Positions 40,539-51,724 of a DNA stretch of 64,000 nucleotides are shown in pieces. Below the pieces are notes generated by a model, which was not told where the DNA came from, ran no database searches, and worked only from the letters and a program-made list of their open reading frames with translations. The number at the start of each line of letters is the position of its first letter. The stretch's first letter is position 1. The DNA comes from Chondrus crispus (lineage: Eukaryota > Rhodophyta > Florideophyceae > Gigartinales > Gigartinaceae): the NCBI RefSeq assembly GCF_000350225.1, contig NW_005178533.1, positions 1 to 64,000 on the forward strand, in the 5' to 3' direction. The position numbers were made by a program, and so were the translations under genes.

Positions 40539-41700
40539 GAAGCACAACGCACAAAGATCAAGGCGGGAGGCGACCTCGATAAATACATCGCCGCACACCG
40601 AACGATACGGACAAATATGTGCCTCGCAGAGTACCCAAGCATTCAACATGATGAATCTGTCACGATAGAATTCATCATACACGGCCTCAACTTGCATCCG
40701 GCATTCCGACACCTACCCGACATGTGGATCGCAAACAACACAATCCCCACAACCATAGCCAACCTCGTCCAACGACTCAAATCCATACAAGCTCGAGAAG
40801 ACGAAAAACAGGAAATCCGGCAACAACGTCCGCAAGGCATGAATACGACAGACCAATGGGCAGACAGCCCCAACGACCATGCAATGAGACGACGAACGCG
40901 CAGCCGGAGGCAAGGCAGAGGATCAACGACCCACCCCGATCCACCCCAACGCGGCAATGCAGCCACAAGGGAAAATGCGGAAAAATGGTACACGAATACT
41001 GACAAACACCGCACAACCCCCCGGCAAACACGTCCGACGCCCAAAACCACCACCGGGCAAATGGCCAGCACTCGCGACGAACACGAAAACACAACCGCGC
41101 AACAGGTGACCGACGAGGACATATGCGAAGGTAGGCAGTATGCCCTCGACTCAGGAGCGCACCCGTCACACGTCCGCAAACCCACGCCGAACATGAAACC
41201 ACTCCAACAAATCATCCGAACTAACACGGCCACCAACATCACACCACCCGCCACACACAAGGGGATGATACATATACGGACCAGTACGAATAGGCACATA
41301 CGAGTCCCAGCGATCGCCAACCCAGCAATGCGATCCAACCTGCATTCAGTACCCAACATAGCAGAGCAATGGGGAGAGGTTCGGTTCACACCCACACAGG
41401 CCACTGTACTCGACACGAGCACACACCCGCCACAAATAGTAGCGCAAGGGCGCTTCAGGAGAGGCATGTACTACCTGGATCTCCCAAAAACAAAAGGCAA
41501 CGGCATGGCAGCTCGGACTATACCACCAAGGTCAATAAAAAATTCCAAAAACCCCAAGATCCAAACCAAAAAAGCCCCCAATCCAAAAACAAAAATGAAG
41601 ACAGTGACGCCAAAGCCAAGCCGCACACCAGCACGTGGACACACCGCACCACGCGCAGAAAAAAACCCCACTACACAAAATGCACAACCCAGCGCCCCCA
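40539..41700 (+). pseudogene. Gag C-terminus and protease of copia element 2
   Basis: In frame with the upstream gag but separated from it by TAA. It is gag-like for ~90 codons, then Arg/Thr/Gln-rich, then a copia protease with YALDSGAHPSHVRKP near 41140-41180. RRGMYYLDLPKT near 41460 matches the part just before the integrase. Beyond ~41700 the frame has no homology to pol, which continues in the +1 frame. Confidence 0.8.
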
Positions 41701-44340
41701 CCGCACACCCCAGCACACCCAGCTGTAGAAAGGGACTTCCACCACTATCATGTACTGTTCAATCACATCAGACCGACAACGCTCCTGAAAATGGCCAAAC
41801 TCGGCCTCCTGCCAAACCTCCCGCCCACACTCAGGCAACGACCACCGCGGATCACCTGCTCGAGCTGCGCTGCAGCGAAGCAGCAGCCCGCACCGCACTA
41901 CCCCAAGACGCACAACTACCGAGTAGGAGCAGCCTTCAGCAGCGATATATGTGGACCATTCAACCCCACATCCAGGGAAGGCAACAAATACTTACTCACA
42001 GTCATAGACACCCGATCCCGCTACCTCATAGTCGACTTCCTGCAATCAAGAGCAGAAACCCCGCACAGGCTGGATGTCATCCTCACAGCACTCAAAAAAC
42101 GAAAGGGGTGCAAACCGAGACTGTTCCACACAGACAACGCGAAAGAATATGTATCAGACAGCGCCAACGCCGTATACAGATCCCACAATGTCATGCACAG
42201 CACTACAGTCCCACACACGCCCCAACAAAACGGTATCGCGGAAAGGATAAACAGTACACTCATGAACTCAGCCAGAGCCGCCCTCCACCACAGCTCACTA
42301 ACCAAGACGCACCGGGAAGACGCAGTAAGGGACGCTGCATTTAAGCACAACAATATACTCCACCACGGGATCAACACCCTTCCATACACCCTGTGGACCA
42401 ATGCCACCCCCGACGTCCCGCAATTCCTGTTGTTCGGACAGCTCGGCACAGTACCTGAGTTAGCAAATCGGAAGCAAATATCAAAACTCGCACACAGGGC
42501 AACACCCGCCAGGTATCTCCACGGCATCGACGAAAACCACATAATGGTCCTCGAACTCGACACGAACAAACCGAGACGAGTTCGATGCGTCAACTTCCAA
42601 CCATACTACAGCACCACCGATCCCGTAGATTCACGCACATACGCCACCAAAGCCTTCACCCCGCATCGCACGCCAACAGAGATAACAGGCACCACACCCG
42701 CTCCAGCTCACCCCGAACAAGCCAAAAAATACCCCGATGCTGCCGAATGGGAAAAAGCACACAATGCCGAACTCGACAACCTCGACGCCATGAATGTAGT
42801 ACAGTGGATACCCGACTCCGAGATCCCCGAGAAACGGAGACTAATACCCCTAAAAATGGGATATCGTTACAAGAGGGACATCAAAGGAGAAATTGCATCG
42901 AGAAAAGCCCTATGCCCTGCAAGGGGGGACAAGATGCTACCACACAAGCACTACGACCCATCCAAAACTACAACGTACACGACCGACAAGACCACAGTAC
43001 GCGCAATGTTCGGAATAGCGGCCAAGTACCGCATGCACATCGAACACATCGACATCAAGTCGGCGTACCTACACGAAAAATTTGCGCACAACGGAGGCGA
43101 AACAGTATATGTGAGACAGCACGCCAGATTCAACGGCACATACAAACACGCCTGCCAAGGCGGAAAGCTAAACATGAACATATACGGGACGCCATCCGCC
43201 GGCCACACATACCTATCTGCAGTCTTCACACTCCTACGAAAGGAAAACTTCAAGCAAAGCGAAGCAGACCTGTGCCTCTGGTCCAAAAAAACGGCAACGA
43301 ACAAATAATTGCTGAAGTCAGCATGGATGACTTCACAGTACTCGCCTCAACCGCAAAACTCAAAGACGAGTTCGCCGCAGCCCTAGCAAAAGCGTATAAC
43401 ATCAAACGCCCAGGGGAACACAGGACCTTTCTCGGATGGACGGTGAGACGACACCAAAATGGAGACATTCACATCTCCCAGCCCAACGCCATCAACTACA
43501 TAGTGCAGCAAGTGGACATGGCAAAATGAAATGCGAAAGACACCGCATACTGCGACGGTGTCCTGATCCACAAGCAACAGACAAAAGCCGAGACCCAACT
43601 ACACACACTCAAAAAATACCAGCAGATCATTGGGGACCTACGCTATATCGCTGACCCGACACGACCAGACTTTTACTTCCTGGCAAACAGACTAGCAGTA
43701 GCGGCCAACAACCCGACGCAAAGGCACTGTAATGCACTCAAACGCCTGATACGGTACCTCAAGGGCACACCAAACACAGGCCTCACATTCCGAGCCGGCA
43801 CGCAAGCAGACAAAGAGAAACCCTAGAACTTCCTTGTCTCGTATGCCGATGCCGATTTCGCCGCCGACATCACGGACCGGAAGTCCATATCGGGGACCCT
43901 CCACACATACAACGGCACACCGATCTGTTGGGGGTCCCTCAAGCAAAACATCACAGCCTTATCCACCTGTGAGGCAGAAGACATTGCGGCAACCTCCGCC
44001 GCACAGCAGACCACGTGGATCCGACGTCTGCTACAGGACGTGCACATGCTGCCGAAATCCCCGACCCCCCTGATGATAGACAACCAGTCCGCCATCCACG
44101 TTGCCAACAGCACGGGACCGACGAAGAGGCGAAAATTCATAGATCTGAGGCATCACTACCTCACGCATCAGGCTCAAAAGGGTACAATCGCCATTGCACA
44201 TGTCCCCACGGACGAACAACTAGCGGACATCCTCACAAAACCGCTGCGCCGTCAAGCATACACGCGCCTCCTCCCCAAACTACCGCTCAGAAATCACACG
44301 ACTGCAGACGGCAAAACTGCAGCGCCGTCGACAGGGGGAG
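41635..44340 (+). pseudogene. pol: Copia Pol of element 2, interrupted
   Basis: 41635-43308 carries the pre-integrase region (FHHYHVLFNHIRP ... CSSCAAAKQ), integrase DDE (SSDICGPF, HTDNAKEY, QQNGIAERIN) and RT N-terminal blocks (IEHIDIKSAYLHEKF, NMNIYGTPSAGHTY). After a frameshift at AAAAAAA (~43285-43295) the RT box EVSMDDFTVLAS and the RT C-terminus follow to a TGA at ~43527. Translation of the same frame then shows GDLRYIADPTRPD, a TAG at ~43824, and RNase H (SYADADFAAD, CEAEDIAATSAA, DNQSAIHVANS). It closes with a G-rich tract, AGGGGGAG, against the 3' LTR. Confidence 0.88.
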
Positions 44341-44381
44341 TGTCATGAGAGCCATAAAAACAAACGTCGACGCCGCAACAG
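44317..44381 (+). promoter_or_regulatory. Hairpin presenting the polypurine tract and LTR start of element 2
   Basis: The arms 44317-44332 and 44366-44381 pair at 13 of 16 positions. The 33-nt loop holds AGGGGGAG and the first 25 nt of the 3' LTR. The layout is the same as at 32610-32660. Confidence 0.7.
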
Positions 44382-44542
44382 CAATGCGTCAGCAGTCATG
44401 AGAGCCATATGCACACACGTTGCACACGTACAACAGCGATCAACTCACCACGATCGCCGCCGGCCTACGGATCGCCACCATCCCTACATAAGGTAGATAG
44501 ACACGCGACCCCAGTAAACCGAGCCATCGATCTTGCATCACA
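44341..44542 (+). repeat. 3' LTR of copia element 2, long form
   Basis: 202 bp. It begins TGTCATGAGAGCCATA (44341). After a unique spacer the same start recurs at 44394 as AGTCATGAGAGCCATA, followed by the remainder shared with the 5' LTR. The duplication ATGTG follows. Confidence 0.88.
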
Positions 44543-44745
44543 ATGTGCATGCGCGAGGAGGCGTTGCTGTACCTTCCATGCTGCATGGATCTGCAGACCG
44601 TCCAGACTCTGTTCCATTTCCGAGTGGAACTATGGGATGGCATTACAGTAAAAACTACAGCAATGTGCTTCCGATTTTAGTGAAGAACTCAATAAAAACG
44701 GGGCGAGGGAAAGGAAAAACGAGTGGAAAGTCCTTTTTTACAGTA

Positions 44746-45156
44746 GGACTGGCCCTCAGGGCCATTCCATTCATCGTGATTGGCAATCATGCAATCATGC
44801 AATCACGCAATCACGCAATCACGACATTAATTTAACGTCGTTCTGCATCGTTCCTTTCTCCAACGTGTTCTACTTGTAGCTGTAAGCACATTTCCACCTT
44901 TGCATGTGCATGTGTTAACGCACTTCTTGCTTATTTGAATGGGGTTTAAATCTTTTAGAATTGCAAGGAGCATTACAGAAAGTTGGAGCACAAGATTAAT
45001 TTTAAGTCGATTGTTTATTTCTTTAATGAGCATGACCATTTTTTAGGAAACGTAATATAAACAACCAACCACAAGGGAGCAGGCACCATTTATTGACGTG
45101 ATTGCGTGATTGCGTGATTGCCAATCACGATGAATGGAATGGACCTCAGTGGGTCC
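44746..45156. mobile_element. ~410-bp MITE with octamer repeats in its arms
   Basis: The inverted arms (about 44746-44823 and 45096-45156) share CCATTCCATTCATCGTGATT. The inner part of each arm consists of tandem GCAATCAY octamers, five on the left and three on the right. The interior is AT-rich and encodes nothing. Target-site duplication was not resolved, so the superfamily is open. Confidence 0.75.
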
Positions 45157-45159
45157 ATT

Positions 45160-45670
45160 TTGCTGCTCGAGTGCTAGAACGGACAGGAGAACTCGGGAGC
45201 GAATCTTGAATGCCGATGCTCTGTTCTTCTTTCTCGTTGGTCGCCCAGAAATGTTGAAAGCAATTATAGGTCGCTAGCTAGTATGAGAAAAGTAGATCTG
45301 GAGCGCACATCACAATATTCGAACCAGTAAGCTGTCTTGCTGCGCTTGGAGATTGCATATAAAGCAAAACACAGTTTAGATATTTTTTTGGATTTGTCCG
45401 TATTTCGGGTGGACTACGTGCTATTCGAGTGTTTGAACGGACAGGATAACTCGATGATTGCTTTGGGAGCGAATCTCGAATGCCGAACCTCCGATCTTCT
45501 TTCTTAATGGCGGCATAAATGTTGTGTTTTTTTTGCGTCAACCTGAAAAGAGCTCTGAAGCCGCTTCGCGAACAGGCCTACTCTGTACAGAAATGTTGAA
45601 AACATTCATAGAAACCTCTCATCAAAATATGATTGCTAGTATGAGAAAAAGCAGATCAGTGGCGAGAATT
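45160..45670. repeat. Local direct duplication
   Basis: Segments ~45165-45310 and ~45418-45670 share several blocks in the same order (for example GAACGGACAGGA, GGGAGCGAATCT, CAGAAATGTTGAAA, GCTAGTATGAGAAAA), with insertions between them. No gene is supported. Confidence 0.7.
45319..45400 (-). repeat. Dispersed repeat, copy 2
   Basis: Related to 24954-25032; see that entry. It lies between the two halves of the local duplication. Confidence 0.7.
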
Positions 45671-45734
45671 AAACATATTTACGATAGGTACTGTACACTT
45701 GTGCGGAACAATCACCTTTTCCCATCATGCTAGG

Positions 45735-46670
45735 GCCTAGGCAGTTGCTTGGCAGTATGCAGTAGAGTGCTCCTCCAGAGCAGGACCCCACAATCTGCGC
45801 AGAGCAAATTCTCACCACAGACAGATTCCATCTTTATCCATCTAGACCACACATGGTGTACACTAGCACCAGAGGCTGGACGCCGCCGCCGGCTCCGGAC
45901 CCTTTCAAATCATCCTTCGCCCTCTCCCAGTGGAACACGGAAGATTCTTTGATGTGATCGCAATCCCAACGTATCCGCATTACGGCCACTCGCTTCACTC
46001 CGGCTGTTAACATTGCCTCTGTTTTATCATATTTTCCTCTCAATGTAGAGAGTTGCGATTTGCCTGTACTTTGTGTGTTTTACTGTTAAAATGAGTCTTT
46101 GTCTATACAAAACTCTTTGCGGGATCACAGGAACACTTCTTTCGTTGCGTCTTTTGAAAAAGAATTCGCCTACCACGCACACACCGCTCTATCGCAAATA
46201 TCATATGAGCAAATCCTTGTCATAAAGAGTCTGCCTCAAAGGCCCTCAACTATAACCGTGGGGGGTGCGACCGCATCGCCATACTGCAAAGCCTCCTTGC
46301 CGTCAGATGGTTTATATCAAGGCAGACTTGAGCAATACTCAGCACTCGCTCAAAGAAACCCTGTGCATGAACACAGGCGTGATCATCTGTCGGATTGTTA
46401 TCAGTTGCAGGATGCAACATGCTTCATCCTCGCATCAGCAATGTTCGCGTATTACAGCTAGAACTCAAACCTAGAAGGGGACCATAGCCCGCGACCCTGC
46501 TCTTCACTTCAAGACGCTTTTCCCCACATTCTCATATTCATTGTATTCGTATTCCAAATTCGGCAGCGTTTGCGTTAGCGTTATAAGCGGTATGTCCACC
46601 TTCGCCTGGACCTCAGTGTTGAGTCTCTGTCTTTTTCGTCTTCTCAGCCCTGCCATGGTCCATCACATTT
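45735..46670. other. Intergenic region, no supported gene
   Basis: Open frames here (for example 46099-46461 on the plus strand) have no recognisable domain. Confidence 0.4.
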
Positions 46671-46674
46671 GCAA

Positions 46675-47399
46675 CTATCTACCGTCTGTCCGTGATTTTG
46701 TAAGTATGCTGTCCAGATCTTCCCCATTGGATGACATTGCATGGCTAGGGTGCTTAGCAACGATATGCTTCTTGAGGTGAGACCTAGTTTTGAACGTGAC
46801 TTGGCAATATGGGCATTTAAAAGGCCTCAGTTGGTCGTGCACCATTCGGATATGTCTATCCCGTCCATCCCGAAAGGAAAATTGGGCCATGCATTGAGAG
46901 CAGGAGTGCGGTTTAACTTTCTCGTGCACAGTTCGAACCTGTCAGGAAGCATAGGAGGCGTGTAGAACAATTGCTGTCAGTGGGACCACCATCATTGACC
47001 CCGTCCGTCTCGTATCGACATCGTCACTTTTGAAGTCGTAAACAGACTTACGTGTTTGTTCAGGTTCGCATTCGAAGAAAAACTGGAATGGCACTTGCTG
47101 CAAATGTACGGTGTTGGTGCCGGTTTGCATTGCCTCTTGTGGGCACTGAGGGATGTCTTGGACTGAAAGACACGACCACAATTAGGACTTGCACATTTGA
47201 ATTCAGGCCGGCTAGAGCCACTTTCTCCTCGGCTCGTGCTTGAATTCGCACGGCGTCCGGTCTTGCTCGATGAGCTAGAGGCGTCTTCGTTGAGAAGATC
47301 TTCAACCCGAACCCTTGTGTAGGAAGAGCTGCGAGATGGATAGGGCACATCGGATAATTTGGATGATACCTTAGATGGGTCGAAGCGTCCTCCACTCAT
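46675..47399 (-). CDS. Four-finger C2H2/C2HC zinc-finger protein, two exons
   Basis: The ATG at 47399 (MSGGRFDPS) begins exon 1 (47399-47052, 116 codons). A phase-0 intron of 113 bp (47051-46939) starts GTAAGT and ends ACAG, and exon 2 runs 46938-46675. The join completes a finger: YICSKCHSSF ... NKH, then VRTVHEKV. The product of ~203 residues has a Ser-rich N-terminus followed by four consecutive fingers: FKCASPNCGRVF...H...C (C2HC), then three C2H2 fingers (YICSKC, HSCSQC, FKCPYC). Tandem C2H2 fingers bind DNA, so a nuclear transcription regulator is likely. The frame is open upstream to a GTG at 47480. No ortholog name is assigned. Confidence 0.85.
46939..47051 (-). other. Spliceosomal intron in the zinc-finger gene
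   Basis: 113 bp with donor GTAAGT and acceptor TGACAG, phase 0. It carries an in-frame reading that destroys the second finger, so splicing is needed. Confidence 0.85.
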
Positions 47400-47499
47400 G
47401 ACAGTACTCGTGAAAGGGAATGAAAGAGCACTACCCCGGTAGCTTCGCGAGCGTTTTACCAGGAGCAGGAGCAGGTGCACTAGGTATGGGACGCGAGGG

Positions 47500-49640
47500 A
47501 AAGCAGAGGCAACGCGTCTGTATTGAAAACCCTTGAGGCAATTCGGGTTCCCCTCCGGAATCGTTACAAATATAGACGAGCGCGGTCAAGAGGGGTTATC
47601 AAGTTGCTTGAAACGCATTCCTGGAAACGTTATCAGCGATAGATATTTCCCCATTGGTGAAGTAGTGCAGACTTGCACAGATTGAAGATGTGAAAACGGA
47701 GGGCTGTCCTTTAGCTCTCGGGACGGGAAGCGCGGATCGTGGAAGTATGGATTTGAGGAACCGAGCATTACAGAGGAAGAGAGGGAAACGAGATAAGCAG
47801 TGGTGGACAGGTCGAGTGACTTAGTGGCATGACAAAAGACATCAGCTGACACGAGACTTTGAGGGGACGGATATAGACGAGTGGATTTTTAGGATATGAG
47901 ACGTGTTCTCGAACTGCTAAAGCTTTACATGCAGATCTTAAAAAGGTGTCCCATGTGGCGCCTCGTCATATCTGAAGAGAGACAGAGTGTGGGAGAAAAC
48001 ACTACATGTCAAGAAAATGTGAGTGTCGTTGTTTACACTGTTTAGAGTAGCATTTAGTATCCTTGACATCCCCGGTAGGTCCCGAATGTGTTTACGTTGT
48101 CCTGAGTGAGGTTTTGTTGCCAAATTGCAAGGTATGGTGCAAAAGAACGGAAAGGGCGGTGGAAATACTGCGCTCAACAAGAAATGCCTTTAGCGTTTTC
48201 CTTCCTTTTGCAGCCTCAACAAATCAAGCGATACCCTTGTGTGTGTGTTGGATTGAACCAATTTTTTCAGAATTGTGAGGGGTGCAAACGCGAGAACTGG
48301 TGGATAAGAGACTGATCAAAGTGTTGAAAAACAAGCGGAAAATATGTTGCCGAAAACCATTTCGCGTTAATCCGTAGGTATGAGTGGAGGTGTCTGCAGG
48401 GGCCTATCAGCCGGCTTGTGGGGAGGGTTTCTAGAGACGCTATGAAGGTTTCTTGGCATATCAGGAACCTGGCGTAAGCTCCCCGCTTCCCCTGAATATT
48501 CCTCACATCAGTGAGGAATATTCAGGGGAAGCGGCGACAAATATAGAAATTATATCACAATGCTTTTTTTGTGTCCCGTGATATTGCCCTGTATTGGAAC
48601 CGAAGCGGGAGTGAGGTGAAGTGTCATTAGACGAAACATGCAGGAGGAGTCTAAAACTTGAGCGGCGACACCTAACGACCGTGAGGAACTGAGGACAGCG
48701 ACACGGTAGTATCCATGGTGTGTCAGTCCGCCAGGAACCGCATCATTAATACCGTCCCCGTGGGCTGACGAGATTCTCTAAGCATTCTCACATCCCTCTC
48801 CAAGCAGGTTCGGATGGGCGTCTTCTAGATTGCATCCTTCGAGGGGAGTAAGGAACGTCTCGATGCGATGCAGAAAGAAGAGCAATCTCGTTATCTGTTT
48901 CTCCGTTTGCAGGAAGCGAGTTTCTCTCACTCTCATGCCTTGCTGGTGAATGGCAAGTGGCCTCGTACAGTACAGTCGGGGGCCACTGTACAGTCAGCTC
49001 GCCATAACTGCAACACCTAGTGTCTATCCGACCAAGCGTTATCATAACATAAAAATCTGCGAATTTTATTTCTTTTCAACTTTGATGGCCACTGTTTCAA
49101 TTTTTCTTTTGTAGATAGAACGCGTTATTTTCTTCCATTTGCCCACAACTCGCTGGACGTAAAGTAAACCCGAGTTTGAAAAATCCCACCACCAGTTTTG
49201 CGGACTGACCTCCAGCAAGGTACCTGCCCGCAACAAACGGGTGGGTGGCATATCGTTGTGCCGCCTGACGGATCACGTGCACCTGCGCAAATACTCGCTG
49301 AAGCGAATATTGTAGCTCGCCACAAGGATAGAAACGTTCTCAGTCGAAAGGGCGATCTGTTTCGTCTTCTTGACAGGCTGAGGGGGGCCGTTTAGAGAGG
49401 ACTGCTTTTTAGAAGCTTCTACTTATCTGTCTTTCGCGGTTGCAAGGCGGCATCTCAGGCAGATCCTGTCGCGCTTTGATCCATTGATCGGCTTTGCGCA
49501 GATGAAGCGATGGGGGCGTCCATGGCGCATACCGCTGCGACCCGCTGCGACCCGTGCAGTCTGGGACTCGTTTGTGCTGATGAAAAGAACGGAAGACCCA
49601 TTTCGTTTTTCTTCACGACGGGTCGATCCGGCACTGCTGT
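47500..49640. other. Intergenic region, no supported gene
   Basis: Small frames on both strands without domains. It contains the hairpin at 48483-48534 and a cluster of GTACAGTACAGT-type motifs near 48965. Confidence 0.45.
48483..48534. repeat. Perfect 24-bp hairpin with 4-nt loop
   Basis: The arms 48483-48506 and 48511-48534 are exact reverse complements around ATCA. The arm begins CCGCTTCCCCTGAATATTCC. Confidence 0.97.
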
Positions 49641-49859
49641 GATCAGGCGGATGTGAAACTCGTGGAAAACTCACGTGCCCGAGTTTTCGGTATGCTGTGA
49701 GTTTTGCCAAACGCGTTGTTTGAAATTTTTGCGTTCAGAAAATCCGAGCAAACTCGCCCCAAAAACACGCCTTTTCGTGACTTTACGGACAACGTTACCG
49801 GATTTAAAAAATTTGAAGTTAGAACCGAACAAGTGGGCTCCGTGCGCGCTTCGCGCGCC

Positions 49860-50372
49860 GAGCCAAGTCCGCGTAGAGGACCAATGGTGGGGAAGGGTGG
49901 CAATAGTTAGATGTAGAGATAATGGCTTTGTTTCATCAGACTCTCGAGTGAGAATAGTGACGTTGCTTGGGTGAGTCCTCGATAAGGCGACGTAGAGTTG
50001 ACCGTGCGAGAAGCAGTGATCTCGTAGGTCGAGACCAATGCGGCCACCGAAGGATTGGCCTTGCGCTTTGTTCGTTGTAAGGGCGTAGCACGTCCGAATG
50101 GGAAACTGGGTTTGGGTAAAGCTAGGGAAGGGAAAGTTGTCGTCGCCCGGTCCGCAGGGCATTCGAGGAAGGCAGAGTTGGTTGCCTTCGTGAGACCCGG
50201 CCGTAACGCGTAGAAAGAGAAGGTTGTTGGTCATGTTCTCGATGAAATATCGCGCGCCGTTGACGTGACCGGTAGCGGGATCGAGATTGGGGAGAAGCAT
50301 GACGATGAAGCCTTTCTTGAGCTTGAGCTTGCTGTCTGGTAGAGCAGACCCGGCTGTCAAGGTGTTGAGCAT
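49860..50372 (-). pseudogene. Helitron helicase, C-terminal part
   Basis: Contains the late PIF1-family motifs: GFIVMLLPNLDPATGHVNGAR, then RTCYALTTNKAQGQSF and GQLYVALSRTHPSNVTIL. Codons left of ~49860 read into terminal non-coding sequence. The upstream junction (50384-50760) is in other frames. Confidence 0.85.
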
Positions 50373-50761
50373 TTCTATGGGAGAGATCAGCGCGTTTTTG
50401 TTTTCGTTCTCGACCTTGTCTGCTCTTAACTACGTTCGATACGGTCCAGAAATCATGTTTTTGATGACTTCATTGACTTGTTCGAGCGGTCTGTTCTTTG
50501 TGGTGAGCATAACGCGCTTGGTAAGCCAGGCAGAGTCGGCGTAATTGTCTCGAATCCCTTGGAAGACCTTGAAGCATAAGTTGCAGATGGTGTGCACGAA
50601 CGCGACGGACTGCGGTAGTGAGATCCATTCTAGGCGCTGTTCGCCTTGAAGTCTGCCTTCCCGACGCTGAAGAGGAACTCTGGAAAGTTGAGAGCCTCCA
50701 CATCTGCTGCAAGGTCTGCTCGGAGATCAGCAAGGCGCATGTTGTCGGTAAGCCGCAGGAA

Positions 50762-51499
50762 TCAGCACTCTCGATATAGCGGGGAAGCCTTGACGCACGC
50801 GCTCACGATTTGACCCCTGGACCCACCGGGAACGACAGGAAGGATTTGTCTAAAGTCCTTAGCGAGCACGAGGAACTTTCCTCCGAAGGGTTGATCGGTT
50901 TTCATCAAGTCGCGAAGGGAGCGATCGACAGTCTTAATGCAGTGTCCATGACACATGACGGTGTCGTCCCATATGATGAGATCGACTTGTTGCAATGTAC
51001 GGCCTGTGTCGGAGTTTGTGGAGAAGCTGCAAGTGCTTTCGGCAGATACAGGAATGGGAATCTTGAACACGGAATGAGCGGTGCGTCCACCGTCGAGTAA
51101 CACTGCAGCAACAGCAGACGTAGCGACAGCGATGACTTGCCTACGGCGCGAACGAAGGAAGTCTTGGATGGCGCTGAGCACGAATGTTTTGTCTGTTCCG
51201 CCAGGAGCATCGAGAAAGAAGAGACGACCACTTCGTGTTGGCATAGAAGGTCCCGCAACGGCGCTTGAGTATCCTTGAAGCAATGCAGAAACGGATACGC
51301 CTGGAAGCATGGAGCCTACGATTTCGTCAAAGGCATGGCGCTGATTTGTGTTCCACATCGGCAAAGACGTCTGTAGTCGCTGTTCCCACTGCTGTGCTTG
51401 TGCTTCGGGGGTCTGGATCTCGTGTTGCTGTTCCAAAGCGGGCAAGCTGTCATCGGGGAGTGGAAGTCCGAAGTTTGCGAGCGTCCAGTCGGAACGCAC
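50762..51499 (-). pseudogene. Helitron helicase, N-terminal part with altered Walker motifs
   Basis: NQRHAFDEIV leads into a Walker A reading FLDAPGGTDKTFV. The family has GGTGKT, so a Gly is Asp here (codon at 51191-51193). The Walker B region reads LIIWDDTVMCHGH where the family usually has DEA. PIF1 helicases unwind DNA with ATP during rolling-circle transposition. Loss of the P-loop Gly suggests the protein was inactive even apart from the frame breaks. Confidence 0.85.
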
Positions 51500-51724
51500 G
51501 GTCTGCAGGGCCTCTTACACCTCTCGAAGCACATAAGATGCGGCGTGATGATCATCGCGAAGCTGCTGTCTTCGAATGGGTTGTCCGCGTGCCCGATTGC
51601 GAATATCGGTGAGAAACATGTCCAAGTGTTCGTTCTACAGCGAGAGAAGATCCGAAGGCTGGCAGTGTGCGAGAATCGTAGCAGACAGATGAGAAAGAGG
51701 AACGAAGCTTGAGCGGAATGAATC

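Larger units (their letters stand above)
39771..44542 (+). mobile_element. Ty1/copia retrotransposon, element 2
   Basis: 5' LTR 39771-39919 (149 bp), gag, protease, integrase, RT, RNase H and 3' LTR 44341-44542 (202 bp), flanked by a perfect 5-bp duplication ATGTG. Domain order is that of copia. Lesions: TAA in gag (40536-40538), a change of frame between protease and integrase (~41640-42340), a frameshift at an A-run near 43290, TGA at ~43527 and TAG at ~43824. The copy cannot move by itself, although most protein motifs remain. Confidence 0.93.

Noticed and set aside
32610..41700. Programmed frameshift between gag-protease and pol in the copia elements
   Set aside because: Element 1 needs a -1-type and element 2 a +1-type change at this place, so they do not share a signal; independent indels are simpler.
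49640..49720. Alternative Helitron 3' end in the GAAAACTCACGTGCCCGAGTTTTC-like fold-back
   Set aside because: No CTRR end at the right distance; the hairpin at 49835-49864 fits slightly better, and neither is certain.
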